This document shows positions 17,941-27,060 of a DNA stretch of 64,000 nucleotides, piece after piece. The stretch is from contig JAUIFH010000001.1 in the NCBI GenBank assembly GCA_030429495.1, positions 62,001 to 126,000 of the forward strand. Reading direction: 5' to 3'. Below the pieces are notes generated by a model. The model worked only from the letters and a program-made list of their open reading frames with translations. It ran no database searches and was not told the origin of the DNA. Origin of the DNA: Alphaproteobacteria bacterium (GTDB taxonomy: Bacteria; Pseudomonadota; Alphaproteobacteria; Rhodobacterales; Rhodobacteraceae). The translations under genes were made by a program, and so were the position numbers. Each line of letters begins with the position of its first letter. Within the stretch, counting starts at the first letter, position 1.

Positions 17941-18596
17941 TACTCGCCAGTGGCGACGAGTTGCCAGTTCGGATCAGCCGACCCCATCTTGCGGGCGAAG
18001 GTCCAGACATCACGCTGGCGGCGAACTTCGTTGGGATTGCCTTCAACCACCTCGCCAGCCGCATTGCGCGCCGCCGAAACCAGTTCGCTCGCGAACCGCA
18101 CCGTGACTTCGCCTTCGCCGGTTTCGCGGTCGAATTCTGCGTCCTGAAGCGAAACCTCGCGGATGCCCATGAATTCCGCCGTGACGGTCAACCCGCGGTC
18201 GGCGCGGGCAGCGACGACATCGGCCAGCGTATCGTAGACTTCCCTCGACATGAACGGCTTCACCCCGCCGAGATCGCCTTTCTCGAAGGCGATGAGGATC
18301 ATCTCATACGCTCCGCGTGCGCCCGACAGGAACTCCGATACCGAAAAGCTCGGCTCGGCCAGTTTCATCGCTGCCAAGGCACGTGCTGCGTCGCTGCCTT
18401 CGGGAGCATGATCGGTTATATCGCGGTCAGGCCCGCCTTCGATAACCTCGAAACGTCCCTTCCGGGCGTCGGGAAGCGGTGCCTGGATCGGCGGTTTCTC
18501 AAACCCCTCGCGCGTGCCGAGAACACTTCTCAGTCGGAGGATCAGGAAAATCGCGATCCCGGCTAGTACGAGAAGCGAAATGATGTCGTTCGACAT
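17940..18596 (-). CDS. Tim44-like inner membrane protein
   Basis: A 218-residue protein with one N-terminal membrane helix (IISLLVLAGIAIFLILRL) and a Tim44-like C-terminal domain (about 85-215), with the typical WTFARKMGSADPNWQLVAT ending. Mitochondrial Tim44 tethers the import motor; the bacterial relatives (TimA) have no settled role. It sits beside fxsA and secB, the usual alphaproteobacterial neighbours. Confidence 0.82.
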   Translation of the reverse strand: MSNDIISLLVLAGIAIFLILRLRSVLGTREGFEKPPIQAPLPDARKGRFEVIEGGPDRDITDHAPEGSDAARALAAMKLAEPSFSVSEFLSGARGAYEMILIAFEKGDLGGVKPFMSREVYDTLADVVAARADRGLTVTAEFMGIREVSLQDAEFDRETGEGEVTVRFASELVSAARNAAGEVVEGNPNEVRRQRDVWTFARKMGSADPNWQLVATGE

Positions 18597-18715
18597 GAAG
18601 CTCGGCCTTCTGCGCCGCGTCAGTCACGCGGCAGGGTTGGTATCTTTGACGTTCCCCACCTATGTAAGTCACGGGTGGAGTCAAGTCCACTCCATGCGCC
18701 GGAAAGGAGATGCCC

Positions 18716-19192
18716 ATGTGGCTACTGGTCGCGTTCGTCGCGGTGCCCATGATCGAGATCGGGTTGTTCATCAAGGTCGGCGGCCTGATTGGGCTATGGC
18801 CGACGCTCGCGATCGTGCTGGCGACGGCGGTGGCGGGCAGCTTTCTGGTGCGGATGCAGGGCGCGATGGCACTCGCGCAGCTACGCGGATCGCTGAACGA
18901 ATTGCGGGACCCGACCGAGCCGATCGCGCATGGCGCAATGATCCTTTTTGCCGGCGCGCTGCTGCTGACACCGGGGTTTTTCACCGATACAGCCGGCATT
19001 CTCCTGCTGATCCCCGCTATCCGCGCTGCGGTGCTGCGTTATCTTGCCAGCCGGGTTCGGGTTGAACGGTTCACAATGGGCGGGATGCCGGGCCGGCGGG
19101 AGCCGCATCGCCCCGACGTCATCGACGGCGAGTTCACGGAGATCGACCCCGACGGCGGCCCGCGCCCGCCATCGGGCTGGACCCGGCATTGA
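18716..19192 (+). CDS. fxsA: FxsA family membrane protein
   Basis: A 158-residue FxsA family protein with two or three hydrophobic segments (WLLVAFVAVPMIEIGLFI, LWPTLAIVLATAVAG, and the LFAGALLLTPGFFTDTAG motif typical of the family) and a polar tail. E. coli FxsA modulates phage exclusion when overproduced; its normal role is not known. Of two in-frame ATGs (18710 and 18716) the second is preferred because AAAGGAG ends six bases before it. Confidence 0.85.
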   Translation: MWLLVAFVAVPMIEIGLFIKVGGLIGLWPTLAIVLATAVAGSFLVRMQGAMALAQLRGSLNELRDPTEPIAHGAMILFAGALLLTPGFFTDTAGILLLIPAIRAAVLRYLASRVRVERFTMGGMPGRREPHRPDVIDGEFTEIDPDGGPRPPSGWTRH

Positions 19193-19250
19193 GGCTGCGC
19201 CGCCGAGATGATACACCGCTGACCAACCTGATTTCTTTTGGAGAAACGAG

Positions 19251-19757
19251 ATGGCCGAAAACGAGGGCAACGGCTCGGCGCCGGCAGAAGCACCGCAAGT
19301 GAAGATGAGTGTTCTGGGGCAGTTCATCCGCGACATGTCCTTCGAGAACATCGTCGCGCAGAAGGGCCTCGCCAGCTCCGATGTCCAGCCCGACATTCAG
19401 GTTCAGGTCAGCCTGGACGCCCGCAAGCGCGGGGTGGAAAACCAGTATGAAGTGATCAACAAGTTCAAGGTCACCTCGGCGAACAAGGCCGACAAGGCTC
19501 CGCTTTTCCTGCTGGAACTCGACTACGGCGCGATTTTCCACATCGAAGGCGTTCCGGAAGAGCAGCTTCATCCCTTCCTTCTGATCGAATGCCCGCGAAT
19601 GGTGTTCCCGTTCATCCGGCGGATCATCTCGGACGTCACCCGTGACGGCGGCTTTGCCCCGCTCAACATCGATACGGTGGACTTCCTCGCCCTCTATCGC
19701 CAGCAACTCGCGCATCGTGCCGCCGAGGCGCAGAAAACGGCCGAACAGACTTCGTGA
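19251..19757 (+). CDS. secB: Export chaperone SecB
   Basis: A 168-residue SecB with the acidic N terminus followed by FIRDMSFENI, then LLELDYGAIF and LLIECPRMVFPF, the core of the tetrameric chaperone that keeps preproteins unfolded for SecA. A GGAGA ribosome site precedes the ATG. The stop overlaps the idi start (GTGA). SecB near fxsA and a Tim44-like gene is standard; the usual further neighbour dnaQ is about 26 kb away here. Confidence 0.96.
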   Translation: MAENEGNGSAPAEAPQVKMSVLGQFIRDMSFENIVAQKGLASSDVQPDIQVQVSLDARKRGVENQYEVINKFKVTSANKADKAPLFLLELDYGAIFHIEGVPEEQLHPFLLIECPRMVFPFIRRIISDVTRDGGFAPLNIDTVDFLALYRQQLAHRAAEAQKTAEQTS

Positions 19758-20281
19758 CCGGCGGCGCCGACCTTATTCCGGCTTGGGTCGAAGGGCGGCT
19801 TGCGCCCTTCGATAAACTCGGCGCACACCTTCAGGGAATCCGCCACAAGGCGGTGTCGGTCTTCGTTCTTGACGGTGACCGCGTCCTGATCCAGCGCCGT
19901 GCGCTCGGCAAATATCATACGCCCGGGCTCTGGGCGAACACCTGCTGCACCCACCCGCATTGGGACGAGGCACCGGCAGACTGCGCGCGCCGGCGCCTGC
20001 GCGAAGAGCTGGGCATCGAAGGACTGGAGCCGGTATTCGCTGACCGCGTTGAATACCGCGCCGATGTCGGCGGCGGCATGACGGAACATGAGGTCGTGGA
20101 CATCTTCCTTGCCCGCGCATCCGAAGGACTGACCGTTACCCCGAACGCCGACGAGGTCATGGATACGCGCTGGGTCGGGGTGGAAGCGCTATGCGCTGAG
20201 GTTGCGGCCACACCGGACAAGTTCACGCCCTGGCTTCGGATCTATCTACGCGAACATCGCGCCCGGATCTTCGGCGGATAA
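19754..20281 (+). CDS. idi: Isopentenyl-diphosphate delta-isomerase, type I
   Basis: A 175-residue Nudix-fold isomerase. The catalytic cysteine lies in NTCCTHPHW and the catalytic glutamate region in TEHEVVDIF; the Nudix-like RRRLREELGI is present. It interconverts IPP and DMAPP for quinones, carotenoids and other isoprenoids. The start is GTG, coupled to secB by a 4-base overlap. In Rhodobacter, idi often sits with photosynthesis genes; none are visible here. Confidence 0.93.
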   Translation: MTGGADLIPAWVEGRLAPFDKLGAHLQGIRHKAVSVFVLDGDRVLIQRRALGKYHTPGLWANTCCTHPHWDEAPADCARRRLREELGIEGLEPVFADRVEYRADVGGGMTEHEVVDIFLARASEGLTVTPNADEVMDTRWVGVEALCAEVAATPDKFTPWLRIYLREHRARIFGG

Positions 20282-20283
20282 AA

Positions 20284-20298
20284 CCGGCCGCGCGCCGG
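20284..20298. terminator. Hairpin between idi and the DUF4387 gene
   Basis: CCGGC, five-base loop, GCCGG, sitting directly between the two convergent stop codons. There is no T run, so activity as an intrinsic terminator is uncertain. Confidence 0.4.
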
Positions 20299-20299
20299 A

Positions 20300-20602
20300 T
20301 CAGTCGATCTTCACTTCCTCGAGCAACACCGCCCAGGCCGCGCCATGCATGTCGCGATCGGCGCGTGTGCCCTGAATCGCCGGCCTGGGAAGCGAGAACT
20401 TGACGACGTTCAGATCGGCGATATCGAACCGCTTCAGCATATCCGGCGCCGCCCGGAAAAGGGCAGCGACCGTTTCCGTCGCCAATCCGGCCGAGACACG
20501 GTCAAATGCGGCTCTGTTTCCGCAAAAAATGTCGATTGTCAGCCAGAAGGGGCCGGCGTTCTTGGATCGAACCTTCTCCGCGATCTGACCCAGTTCAGTC
20601 AT
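20300..20602 (-). CDS. DUF4387 family protein
   Basis: A 100-residue protein starting MTELGQIAEKVRSKNAG, with WLTIDIFC and a C-terminal DADxDMHGAAWAVLL-like segment typical of DUF4387. The ATG at 20602 overlaps the end of the AtuA-family gene by 8 bases; the longer open frame has no family support. DUF4387 proteins regularly accompany AtuA-family (DUF1446) proteins, suggesting the two act as one enzyme, but no reaction is established. Confidence 0.75.
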   Translation of the reverse strand: MTELGQIAEKVRSKNAGPFWLTIDIFCGNRAAFDRVSAGLATETVAALFRAAPDMLKRFDIADLNVVKFSLPRPAIQGTRADRDMHGAAWAVLLEEVKID

Positions 20603-21959
20603 GCCCGATCTCCTCGGTAACAAGGCGGAATGCGTCCATGGGATCATCCAGCGCGAGGATGTGGTTCAGGCAGAATTCATAGAGCGCGCCGCGGCTCATC
20701 TCGGCCGGCGAGAAGGGGAAGGCGAAGGTCGGCATCGGTTCGTCCTCGCTCAGCGCGTGATGCAGCAGGTAGGGGTTCAGGATCTTGCCGATCTCGCCTG
20801 CCTGCGCTTCGGTCGGCGCGGTGGCGATGGCGAGAACTCCGACCTCGCCCGGCATCGGCGCAACCCGCTCCAGTGGGCCGAGCGTCGCGTCGACCCCGAT
20901 AAGGCGCAGTTCAATATCGAAGGCGTCGTGCGACAGACCCATGCGCTCCACGACATCGCCACTGGCGCGCGCCGCGACCTCGGCGGCCCAGCCGCGGGCA
21001 TTGGCGACATAGCGGCGGTCGCGCAAAAGGGCGATGCTCGCTGTCTGATAGCCGGCAACGCGCGCGCCTTCCAGCTTGACCGTATAGGCGCCTGGCCGCC
21101 AGACCGACCCTTCCACTCGTACCCGGCGGTCATCCAATGCCGTGTATCCCGCACCAGTGACGTCGAGGACCCCGCCGGGTTCGTAGAGCAGGAAAGGGTC
21201 GGAGTTTTCGTAGAGCATATGCGCCGAAACGGTGTAGGGCGTCGCGCGGGCCGCTGCTGCCATCGGCTCGATGGTGAAGCCGGTTTCGTCGAACGACACC
21301 ATGATCGTGCCGGAGGCCGGTCCGGTCGTCGCTATCGCGCCACACTCTCCGACCTTGGCCCCGTGCCATGCCGCGCCGGGATGGCAACCCCGCTCAATCG
21401 GCAACGCAGCAATGATCGCGGTGTCCGTTGTACGGCCGGCGATCACGATATCCGCCCCCGTCGCGAGCGCGGCGTTGATCTGCTCGGCCCCGGCGAGGGC
21501 GACGATATTGGTGCAGCCGCAGATTGCGTCGCCGTCGATGTCTGGTGCCGCAGGCAATGCGGAAATCCGGCCCGCATCGAGAGCAGCGGCCATCTCCGCT
21601 GGATTCTGGCCGGAATAGAGCCTTGTCACGCGCAGTTTCTGGCCAAGCTCATCGGCCAGCTCCCGGGTGATGTCGAACAACCAGTCGACGGTGGAATCGG
21701 CGCCGCAGGTGCCGGCCGTGCCGATCACCAGCGGAACGCCCGCCACAGCCCGCGCCTGCATCAGTTCGCGCCACTCCGCCCGCGTCGTCGTGCGCGAGTA
21801 CTTGGACACACCGCGACCCAGATAGGCCGGGCCGCTGTCCGTCGATCCGCCGTCGACCGCAATGATGTCGGGCCGCTCCGCGATGCCGCGCGCCAGAGCC
21901 GCGCGGTCATAGCCGAGGCCGAGCGCGCCGGTCGGGATCAAGACCTTCACTGTGGGCAT
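20595..21959 (-). CDS. AtuA-family (DUF1446) protein
   Basis: A 454-residue cytoplasmic protein beginning MPTVKVLIPTGALGLGYD, with GGSTDSGPAYLGRG, VIGTAGTCGADSTVD and VIAGRTTDTAI, the conserved blocks of the AtuA family. AtuA was named for acyclic terpene use in Pseudomonas, but most homologues occur without other atu genes, as here. It starts one base after the tctA stop and overlaps the DUF4387 gene, so it probably acts on the organic acid that the Tct transporter brings in. The reaction is unknown. Confidence 0.8.
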   Translation of the reverse strand: MPTVKVLIPTGALGLGYDRAALARGIAERPDIIAVDGGSTDSGPAYLGRGVSKYSRTTTRAEWRELMQARAVAGVPLVIGTAGTCGADSTVDWLFDITRELADELGQKLRVTRLYSGQNPAEMAAALDAGRISALPAAPDIDGDAICGCTNIVALAGAEQINAALATGADIVIAGRTTDTAIIAALPIERGCHPGAAWHGAKVGECGAIATTGPASGTIMVSFDETGFTIEPMAAAARATPYTVSAHMLYENSDPFLLYEPGGVLDVTGAGYTALDDRRVRVEGSVWRPGAYTVKLEGARVAGYQTASIALLRDRRYVANARGWAAEVAARASGDVVERMGLSHDAFDIELRLIGVDATLGPLERVAPMPGEVGVLAIATAPTEAQAGEIGKILNPYLLHHALSEDEPMPTFAFPFSPAEMSRGALYEFCLNHILALDDPMDAFRLVTEEIGHD

Positions 21960-21960
21960 G

Positions 21961-23481
21961 TCAGTCCACCAACTCGTCCGCGTCCCGGATTTCTGGCCGC
22001 TTCAAAAGGCCGCGAAGGAACATCGGCGCGACGAAGCCAAGAACCGCCGCAATCCAGAGGCCGATGGCGATGGGAGAGGAGAAAAGATAAGTCCACTCGC
22101 CCCCCGACAGCGTCATGGCGTGGCGCAAGTTGTTCTCCATCTGGTAGCCAAGAAGGATGCCGAGGATTACCGGGACTGTCGGGATGTCCATCTTGCGGAA
22201 GGCATAACCCACGACCCCGAAGATGATCATCAGGACGAGGTCGAAATAGCTGCCGGAGAGCGAGTAGATGCCGACGAACGAGATCATGGTGACAGCCGGC
22301 AGGAGCACGGCGGGCGGCACCATCAGGATCTTCACGAAGACCTTCACCATCGGAACGTTCATCAGGAGGAGCACGACGTTCGCGATCAGGAGTGAGGCGA
22401 TAAGGCCCCAGACCACCTCCGGCCGGTCGGCGAAAAGCGTCGGACCGGGCGTGATGTTAAGCGTCATCAGCACCGCAAGCAGCACCGCCGTGGTGCCCGA
22501 CCCCGGCACGCCGAGCGTCAGCATCGGCACCAGCGCGCCGCCGGCGGCGGCGTTGTTACCAGCTTCCGGCGCGGCGACGCCTTTGGCGACGCCGGTGCCA
22601 AAACCACCCTTGTCGCCAGCAATGCCCTTTTCCATCATGTAGGTCATGAAGGAACCGAGCGAGGCGCCCGCGCCGGGCAGCACGCCCGCGACAAAGCCCA
22701 CGACGGAGGACCGGATCATCGTCCAGCGGGTCGACCACATCTCGGCCCAGGGGATCGTGACCTTGCCAAGCTTCACGCCGACGGCGCTGTCCTTGCCGTG
22801 TGTTTCAATGAAGAAGAAGACCTCTGACACCGCGAAGAGGCCGACGATGGCGACGAGGAAGTCGATCCCGTCACTCAGGTGCAGGTTGCCACCGGTAAAA
22901 CGGTTGAAGCCGGAATTGTTGTCGAGCCCCACAAGCGCGATGGCGAGGCCGATGAAGGAGGCAAGCGCCGCCTTTGCCTGGTTCTTGGACGCCATGCCGC
23001 CGAGCGTCGCAAAGGCGAGCGTATAGAGCGCGAAATACTCCGCCGGGCCGAACTTGTAGGCGATCCGCGCGAGGTAGGGGGCAACCATCGCGAGCGCGAT
23101 GGTGGCAAGGAACGCGCCGACGAAAGAGGCGACGCCGGAGATCACCAGCGCATCCCCCGCGCGGCCCTGTTTGGCCATCGGATAGCCATCCAGCGTGGTC
23201 ATCATCGCCGGTTCGTCGCCGGGGATGTTCAGCAGGATCGAGGAAATCCGCCCGCCATACATCGCGCCATAGTAGACCGAAGTCAGCAGCACCAGCGCCG
23301 CCGTCGCGTCTAACCCCATCGAGAAGGTGATCGGAATGAGGATCGCGACCCCGTTTGACGGTCCGAGTCCCGGCAGAGCGCCGATGATCGTGCCGAGAAA
23401 GCAGCCGATCACCGCCAGCATCAGCGTGAAAGGTGTCAGCGCGATCGAAAAGCCGAGCGCGAGATTCGAAAAGATTTCCAT
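21961..23481 (-). CDS. tctA: Tripartite tricarboxylate transporter, large membrane subunit TctA
   Basis: A 506-residue TctA-type permease with about 11-12 helices. The family motif GALPGLGPSNGVAILIP is near the N terminus, and NIPGDEPA and GVLPGAGASLGSF are visible. TctA carries the substrate with a cation across the inner membrane, receiving it from TctC. Twelve bases separate it from tctB. The substrate cannot be read from sequence; citrate-like or other carboxylates are the family norm. Confidence 0.93.
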   Translation of the reverse strand: MEIFSNLALGFSIALTPFTLMLAVIGCFLGTIIGALPGLGPSNGVAILIPITFSMGLDATAALVLLTSVYYGAMYGGRISSILLNIPGDEPAMMTTLDGYPMAKQGRAGDALVISGVASFVGAFLATIALAMVAPYLARIAYKFGPAEYFALYTLAFATLGGMASKNQAKAALASFIGLAIALVGLDNNSGFNRFTGGNLHLSDGIDFLVAIVGLFAVSEVFFFIETHGKDSAVGVKLGKVTIPWAEMWSTRWTMIRSSVVGFVAGVLPGAGASLGSFMTYMMEKGIAGDKGGFGTGVAKGVAAPEAGNNAAAGGALVPMLTLGVPGSGTTAVLLAVLMTLNITPGPTLFADRPEVVWGLIASLLIANVVLLLMNVPMVKVFVKILMVPPAVLLPAVTMISFVGIYSLSGSYFDLVLMIIFGVVGYAFRKMDIPTVPVILGILLGYQMENNLRHAMTLSGGEWTYLFSSPIAIGLWIAAVLGFVAPMFLRGLLKRPEIRDADELVD

Positions 23482-23493
23482 GTCACGCGATCC

Positions 23494-23937
23494 TCAGCCC
23501 ATGAGAGCGCGCGGGAAGGCAAAGAGGCTCAGTCCCAGCGCATATTTGAAGATGACGAAGAGGCCGACCGACAGGCCGATCCCGACAAGAACCGCACTGA
23601 GCGGTTTGGGCGTGATCTGATAGCTCAGCACTCCGGCCGCAATCGCCGTGGGCACGATGAAGCCCATCGGCTTCAACGCATAGGCGTAGGCAACTAGAAC
23701 CAGCGTGGCGAAGGCGAGCGCCAGAAGCGTCGGCACCGGCGGCCAGTCGGGTTCGTCGTCCGGTCGCAGAACCAGAAACGCGGCGCTGATCAGCGCGCCG
23801 GCGCCGACGATGATCGGAAAGGCCTTCGGTCCGAGCTTGTCGAACATGCTGCCCTGGGGGAGGTTGTAGGCGCTCGCGATATACGCGAGCGCCGCAAGGA
23901 TCACGACCACCCCGAAGACGCGGTCGGTCCGGATCAC
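23494..23937 (-). CDS. tctB: Tripartite tricarboxylate transporter, small membrane subunit TctB
   Basis: A 147-residue protein with four hydrophobic helices, the size and layout of TctB. The GTG at 23937 is chosen because it overlaps the tctC stop as GTGA and begins the conserved part (VIRTDRVFGVVVIL); the open frame runs further upstream only as a shadow of tctC. It is the small subunit needed for TctA function. Confidence 0.88.
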   Translation of the reverse strand: MIRTDRVFGVVVILAALAYIASAYNLPQGSMFDKLGPKAFPIIVGAGALISAAFLVLRPDDEPDWPPVPTLLALAFATLVLVAYAYALKPMGFIVPTAIAAGVLSYQITPKPLSAVLVGIGLSVGLFVIFKYALGLSLFAFPRALMG

Positions 23938-24902
23938 TGGATCACACCGATTTCGCGGGACAGCTCTTCGGTCTGGGCGATGACGCCGTCGATCCAGGAC
24001 TGGAAGTCGCCGCCAACCTTGGTGAAGGGCGCAAGACCGTTGTCGGCCATCGCCTGCTTCCATTCTGCGCTGTCGGCGACGGCCTGAAGCCGGTCGGCCC
24101 ATTTCTGGAAATCACCGTCCGAGATGCCGCCCGGCACGTAGAGGCCGCGCCAGTTCACCGCGACGACGTCATAGCCCTGTTCCTTCGCGGTCGGGATGTC
24201 TTCGAAACCCGGCACACGCTCTTCCGTCAGCACGGCCAGAGCGCGGACCTCACCCGACTTGATGAAGCCGACGATTTCCGACATGTCGCCAGTCATCGCC
24301 TGGGTAAAGCCGCCGACCGTCTGGGTGATCGCATCCGCGCCGCCATCGACGCCGATGTATTTCACGGCGGTGATGTCATCGAACCCGCCAGCCTTGAGAA
24401 CCTGCAACGGCTTCATGTGGTCGAAACCGCCGGCAGCCGAGCCGCCAGCAAAGGCGACGGAGGCCGGGTCGGCCTTGACCGCCTCGACGAGGTCGGAAAG
24501 CGACTGGTACGGGCTGTCGGCGGCAACGACGATCACGCCGGGATCGGCGCCGATCGCGCCGACAAAGCGGACCTGATCGGCGGTCGCGTCGCCGAAGGCT
24601 TTCTGCGCCAGACGGGTCGTCGTCGCCGACGATGCCGCAACGATCAGTTCCGGGTCCTCATTGCGTTCGGCCACCACGGTCGAAAAGGCGAGACCGCCAC
24701 CAGCGCCGGCCATGTTGGTGACCTGCACCGGTGCATCGACCTGGCCGATGTCGTAAAGGATCTTGCCGATCTGGCGGCAGGTGAAGTCCCAGCCGCCGCC
24801 GGGATTCGCGGGCGCGATACATTCCGCCGACCAGGCCGAGGAAGCCGCCATAAGGCTGATGACGGCGCTGGTGCCCAGCGCCTTGAGATATGTGAATTTC
24901 AT
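23934..24902 (-). CDS. tctC: Tripartite tricarboxylate transporter, periplasmic binding protein TctC
   Basis: A 322-residue protein with a 26-residue signal peptide (cleavage near AWSA) and the TctC/Bug fold: PANPGGGWDFTCRQIG at the mature N terminus, then NMAGAGGGLAF. The PGGGWD block contributes to the carboxylate site in this family. It opens the minus-strand set tctC-tctB-tctA-AtuA-DUF4387 and is divergent from the tctDE-like regulators, with about 120 bases between them. Confidence 0.93.
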   Translation of the reverse strand: MKFTYLKALGTSAVISLMAASSAWSAECIAPANPGGGWDFTCRQIGKILYDIGQVDAPVQVTNMAGAGGGLAFSTVVAERNEDPELIVAASSATTTRLAQKAFGDATADQVRFVGAIGADPGVIVVAADSPYQSLSDLVEAVKADPASVAFAGGSAAGGFDHMKPLQVLKAGGFDDITAVKYIGVDGGADAITQTVGGFTQAMTGDMSEIVGFIKSGEVRALAVLTEERVPGFEDIPTAKEQGYDVVAVNWRGLYVPGGISDGDFQKWADRLQAVADSAEWKQAMADNGLAPFTKVGGDFQSWIDGVIAQTEELSREIGVIQ

Positions 24903-24991
24903 TCTGTCCTCCCAGACATTCTTATTGCCGGGCGCACGCCATCCCTTCGGCGTACCGATCCCCTTGCACGCGCCACGATTAGCGTGGAAGC

Positions 24992-25007
24992 TGACAGCAA
25001 CCTGTCA
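24992..25007. promoter_or_regulatory. Inverted repeat in the tctC/tctD divergent region
   Basis: TGACAG, spacer CAAC, CTGTCA: a perfect 6-base dyad in the gap between tctC and the response regulator. It is a natural candidate for the regulator's own binding site. Its last base is also the first base of one possible regulator ATG (25007), which favours the GTG at 25025 as the real start. Confidence 0.4.
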
Positions 25008-25024
25008 TGCGTGGGGCGAAGGTA

Positions 25025-25690
25025 GTGCGGTTTCTGCTGGTGGAGGACAATCCCGATCTGGCGCAGTCGGTTGCCGACCGGCTGCGGCTTGACGGACACG
25101 CGGTCGATCCCGCCGCCTCGCTTGGCGAGGCGCGCGATTGCCTGGCGGCAGCGCCCTACGATCTGATCCTGCTCGACATCGCGCTGCCCGACGGCGACGG
25201 GCGGGATTTCCTGCGGCAGGAACGCCGCAGCGGACGCGACACCCCGATCATCGTGATGACCGCGCGGGCCGAGGTCTCCGACCGGGTCAACGTTCTTGAC
25301 CTCGGGGCGGACGACTATGTGACGAAACCCTTCGACTTCGCCGAGCTTGAGGCGCGCTGCCGCGCCGTCCTGCGTCGCCGGGGTACAGCCCTGCAAACGG
25401 TTCAGCACTTCGCGGGCATGACCTTCAACCCCCTGAACGCAAGCGTTTCCGTCGATGGTGAGATGCGGGAACTCAGGAACCGTGAACTCCGGCTGCTGGA
25501 GATTCTTCTGGCCGCGCCGGAACGCATCTTCTCCAAGGCGCAGATTTGCGACCGGCTCTTTTCCTATGCCGAAAGCGTCACCGACAACGCGATCGAGGTC
25601 TACGTGGCGCGGCTTCGCAAGAAGCTGGAAGGCTCGGGCGCACGGATCGAGACGGTGCGCGGGCTTGGCTATAAACTGACAGCACAATGA
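25025..25690 (+). CDS. tctD: OmpR-family response regulator, TctD-like
   Basis: A 221-residue regulator: receiver domain with LLVEDNPDL, phospho-acceptor aspartate in LILLDIALPDGDG and lysine in YVTKPFDF, then a winged-helix DNA-binding domain ending VRGLGYKL. The GTG at 25025 gives the family-typical start (V/M)RFLLVEDN; an ATG at 25007 would add six residues. The divergent tct operon is its likely target. It overlaps the kinase gene as ATGA. Confidence 0.86.
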   Translation: MRFLLVEDNPDLAQSVADRLRLDGHAVDPAASLGEARDCLAAAPYDLILLDIALPDGDGRDFLRQERRSGRDTPIIVMTARAEVSDRVNVLDLGADDYVTKPFDFAELEARCRAVLRRRGTALQTVQHFAGMTFNPLNASVSVDGEMRELRNRELRLLEILLAAPERIFSKAQICDRLFSYAESVTDNAIEVYVARLRKKLEGSGARIETVRGLGYKLTAQ

Positions 25691-27060
25691 GGCGGGCACC
25701 GCTTTCCCTTCGGCTCCGGCTGGTTCTCCAGCTTCTCGGCATCGCGGCGGTTCTTGCGATCATGCTCTATTTCACCGTCAGAACTGTCGCGGAGCAGGCA
25801 GCGGAAGCGACCCAGGACGGGGTGCTTGGCGCCGCGACGCTCGCCATCGCAGAGAGCCTTCAGGGTGGCGATAGCGGTGTCGGCGTGGACCTTCCGTATG
25901 AAGCGTTCTCGATCCTCGGCTCCATCAGCGCCGACCGCGTGTTTTACCGCATAGATGCTGATGGCGCGACGCTCACCGGCTACGACGACTTGCCGCTTCC
26001 GGAAGAGGCGGGCGTGGCGGTGGTGCCCGTCTTCTACACAAGACCGTTCCGCGACACGGAGGTCCGCATCGCCGCCGTCGCGCGAATGTTGCTGGTCGCA
26101 CGCGAGCCGGTTCCGGTCCTCGTCATGGTCGCCCAGACCCGGCAGGGTCAGGAGGCCATCGCCCAGCGCGTTGCCCAGCGTGCCGCGGCGATCGGGCTTG
26201 GTTCCTTTGCGCTCGCCGCCGCGCTTTCACTGTTGACCGCGGGCAGCGTGTTACGGCCGATCAACCGGCTTGCCGATGCCGTCGGCCGGCGCGGGCCGCA
26301 GGATCTGCGGTCGGTCGACCGACCCACTCCGGCGGAGCTTCGTCCGCTCGTGACCGCGCTGAACGGCTTCATCGCCCGTCTGCGCGGGGCGCTGAACCGG
26401 ACCGAAACCTTCATTGCCGAGGCAGCGCACCATATCCGAACGCCCCTCGCCACGGTGCGCGCCCGCGCCGAAATCGCACTGCGTCAGAGCAAGTCGGAAG
26501 AAATGCGCGCGACGTTGCGTGCCGTGATCCGGGCGGTAGAGGAAAGCAGCCGGTCGGCGGGCCAGCTTCTCGACCATGCCACGGTCGTTGCGCGGACCGA
26601 CCGGTTGGCTGACGAGAAGGTCGATCTTGCAAAACTGGTTGCCGCTCAGGCCGACGCATTCCGGCCGACGGCCGAACTCCGCGATCTGACAATCCACCAT
26701 AGCGGCACGGACAGGCCGGTCATCGTGCAAGGGGACCGCGCGCTGATCGAGGCCGCGCTGCGAAACCTCATCGACAATGCGATCAAGTACTCTCCGCCCG
26801 AAACATCCGTCGATCTCGACCTGACAACGGGCGCAGAGGCGCTGATCGAAGTGGCCGACCGCGGTCGCGGCCTCTCCGGTCAGGCCCAGTCAAAGCTGAC
26901 CCAGCGCTTCATCCGGGGCGAGAATGCGGGCGATATCATCGGTTCCGGCCTCGGCCTTACGATCGTGGCAGAAGTCGCGGTGGCGCATGGCGGACATTTC
27001 GATCTGACCGAACGGGAAGGAGGTGGCGCATGCGCACGGCTTTACTTGCCATTGGCGTGA
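25687..27060 (+). CDS. tctE: Sensor histidine kinase, TctE-like
   Basis: A 457-residue kinase with two membrane helices (about 15-34 and 170-190) flanking a periplasmic domain of about 135 residues, a HAMP-like linker, the phospho-acceptor box AAHHIRTPLATV, N box LRNLIDNAIKYS and glycine box GSGLGLTIV. In the TctE family the kinase controls tricarboxylate transport. Its last 31 bases overlap the start of the next gene, a periplasmic binding protein, suggesting the two are made together and interact. Confidence 0.88.
   Translation: MRRAPLSLRLRLVLQLLGIAAVLAIMLYFTVRTVAEQAAEATQDGVLGAATLAIAESLQGGDSGVGVDLPYEAFSILGSISADRVFYRIDADGATLTGYDDLPLPEEAGVAVVPVFYTRPFRDTEVRIAAVARMLLVAREPVPVLVMVAQTRQGQEAIAQRVAQRAAAIGLGSFALAAALSLLTAGSVLRPINRLADAVGRRGPQDLRSVDRPTPAELRPLVTALNGFIARLRGALNRTETFIAEAAHHIRTPLATVRARAEIALRQSKSEEMRATLRAVIRAVEESSRSAGQLLDHATVVARTDRLADEKVDLAKLVAAQADAFRPTAELRDLTIHHSGTDRPVIVQGDRALIEAALRNLIDNAIKYSPPETSVDLDLTTGAEALIEVADRGRGLSGQAQSKLTQRFIRGENAGDIIGSGLGLTIVAEVAVAHGGHFDLTEREGGGACARLYLPLA

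Noticed and set aside
20601-22226. A 541-codon plus-strand open frame opposite the AtuA-family gene
   Set aside because: The opposite strand has clear AtuA-family blocks and tight operon spacing; this frame has neither.
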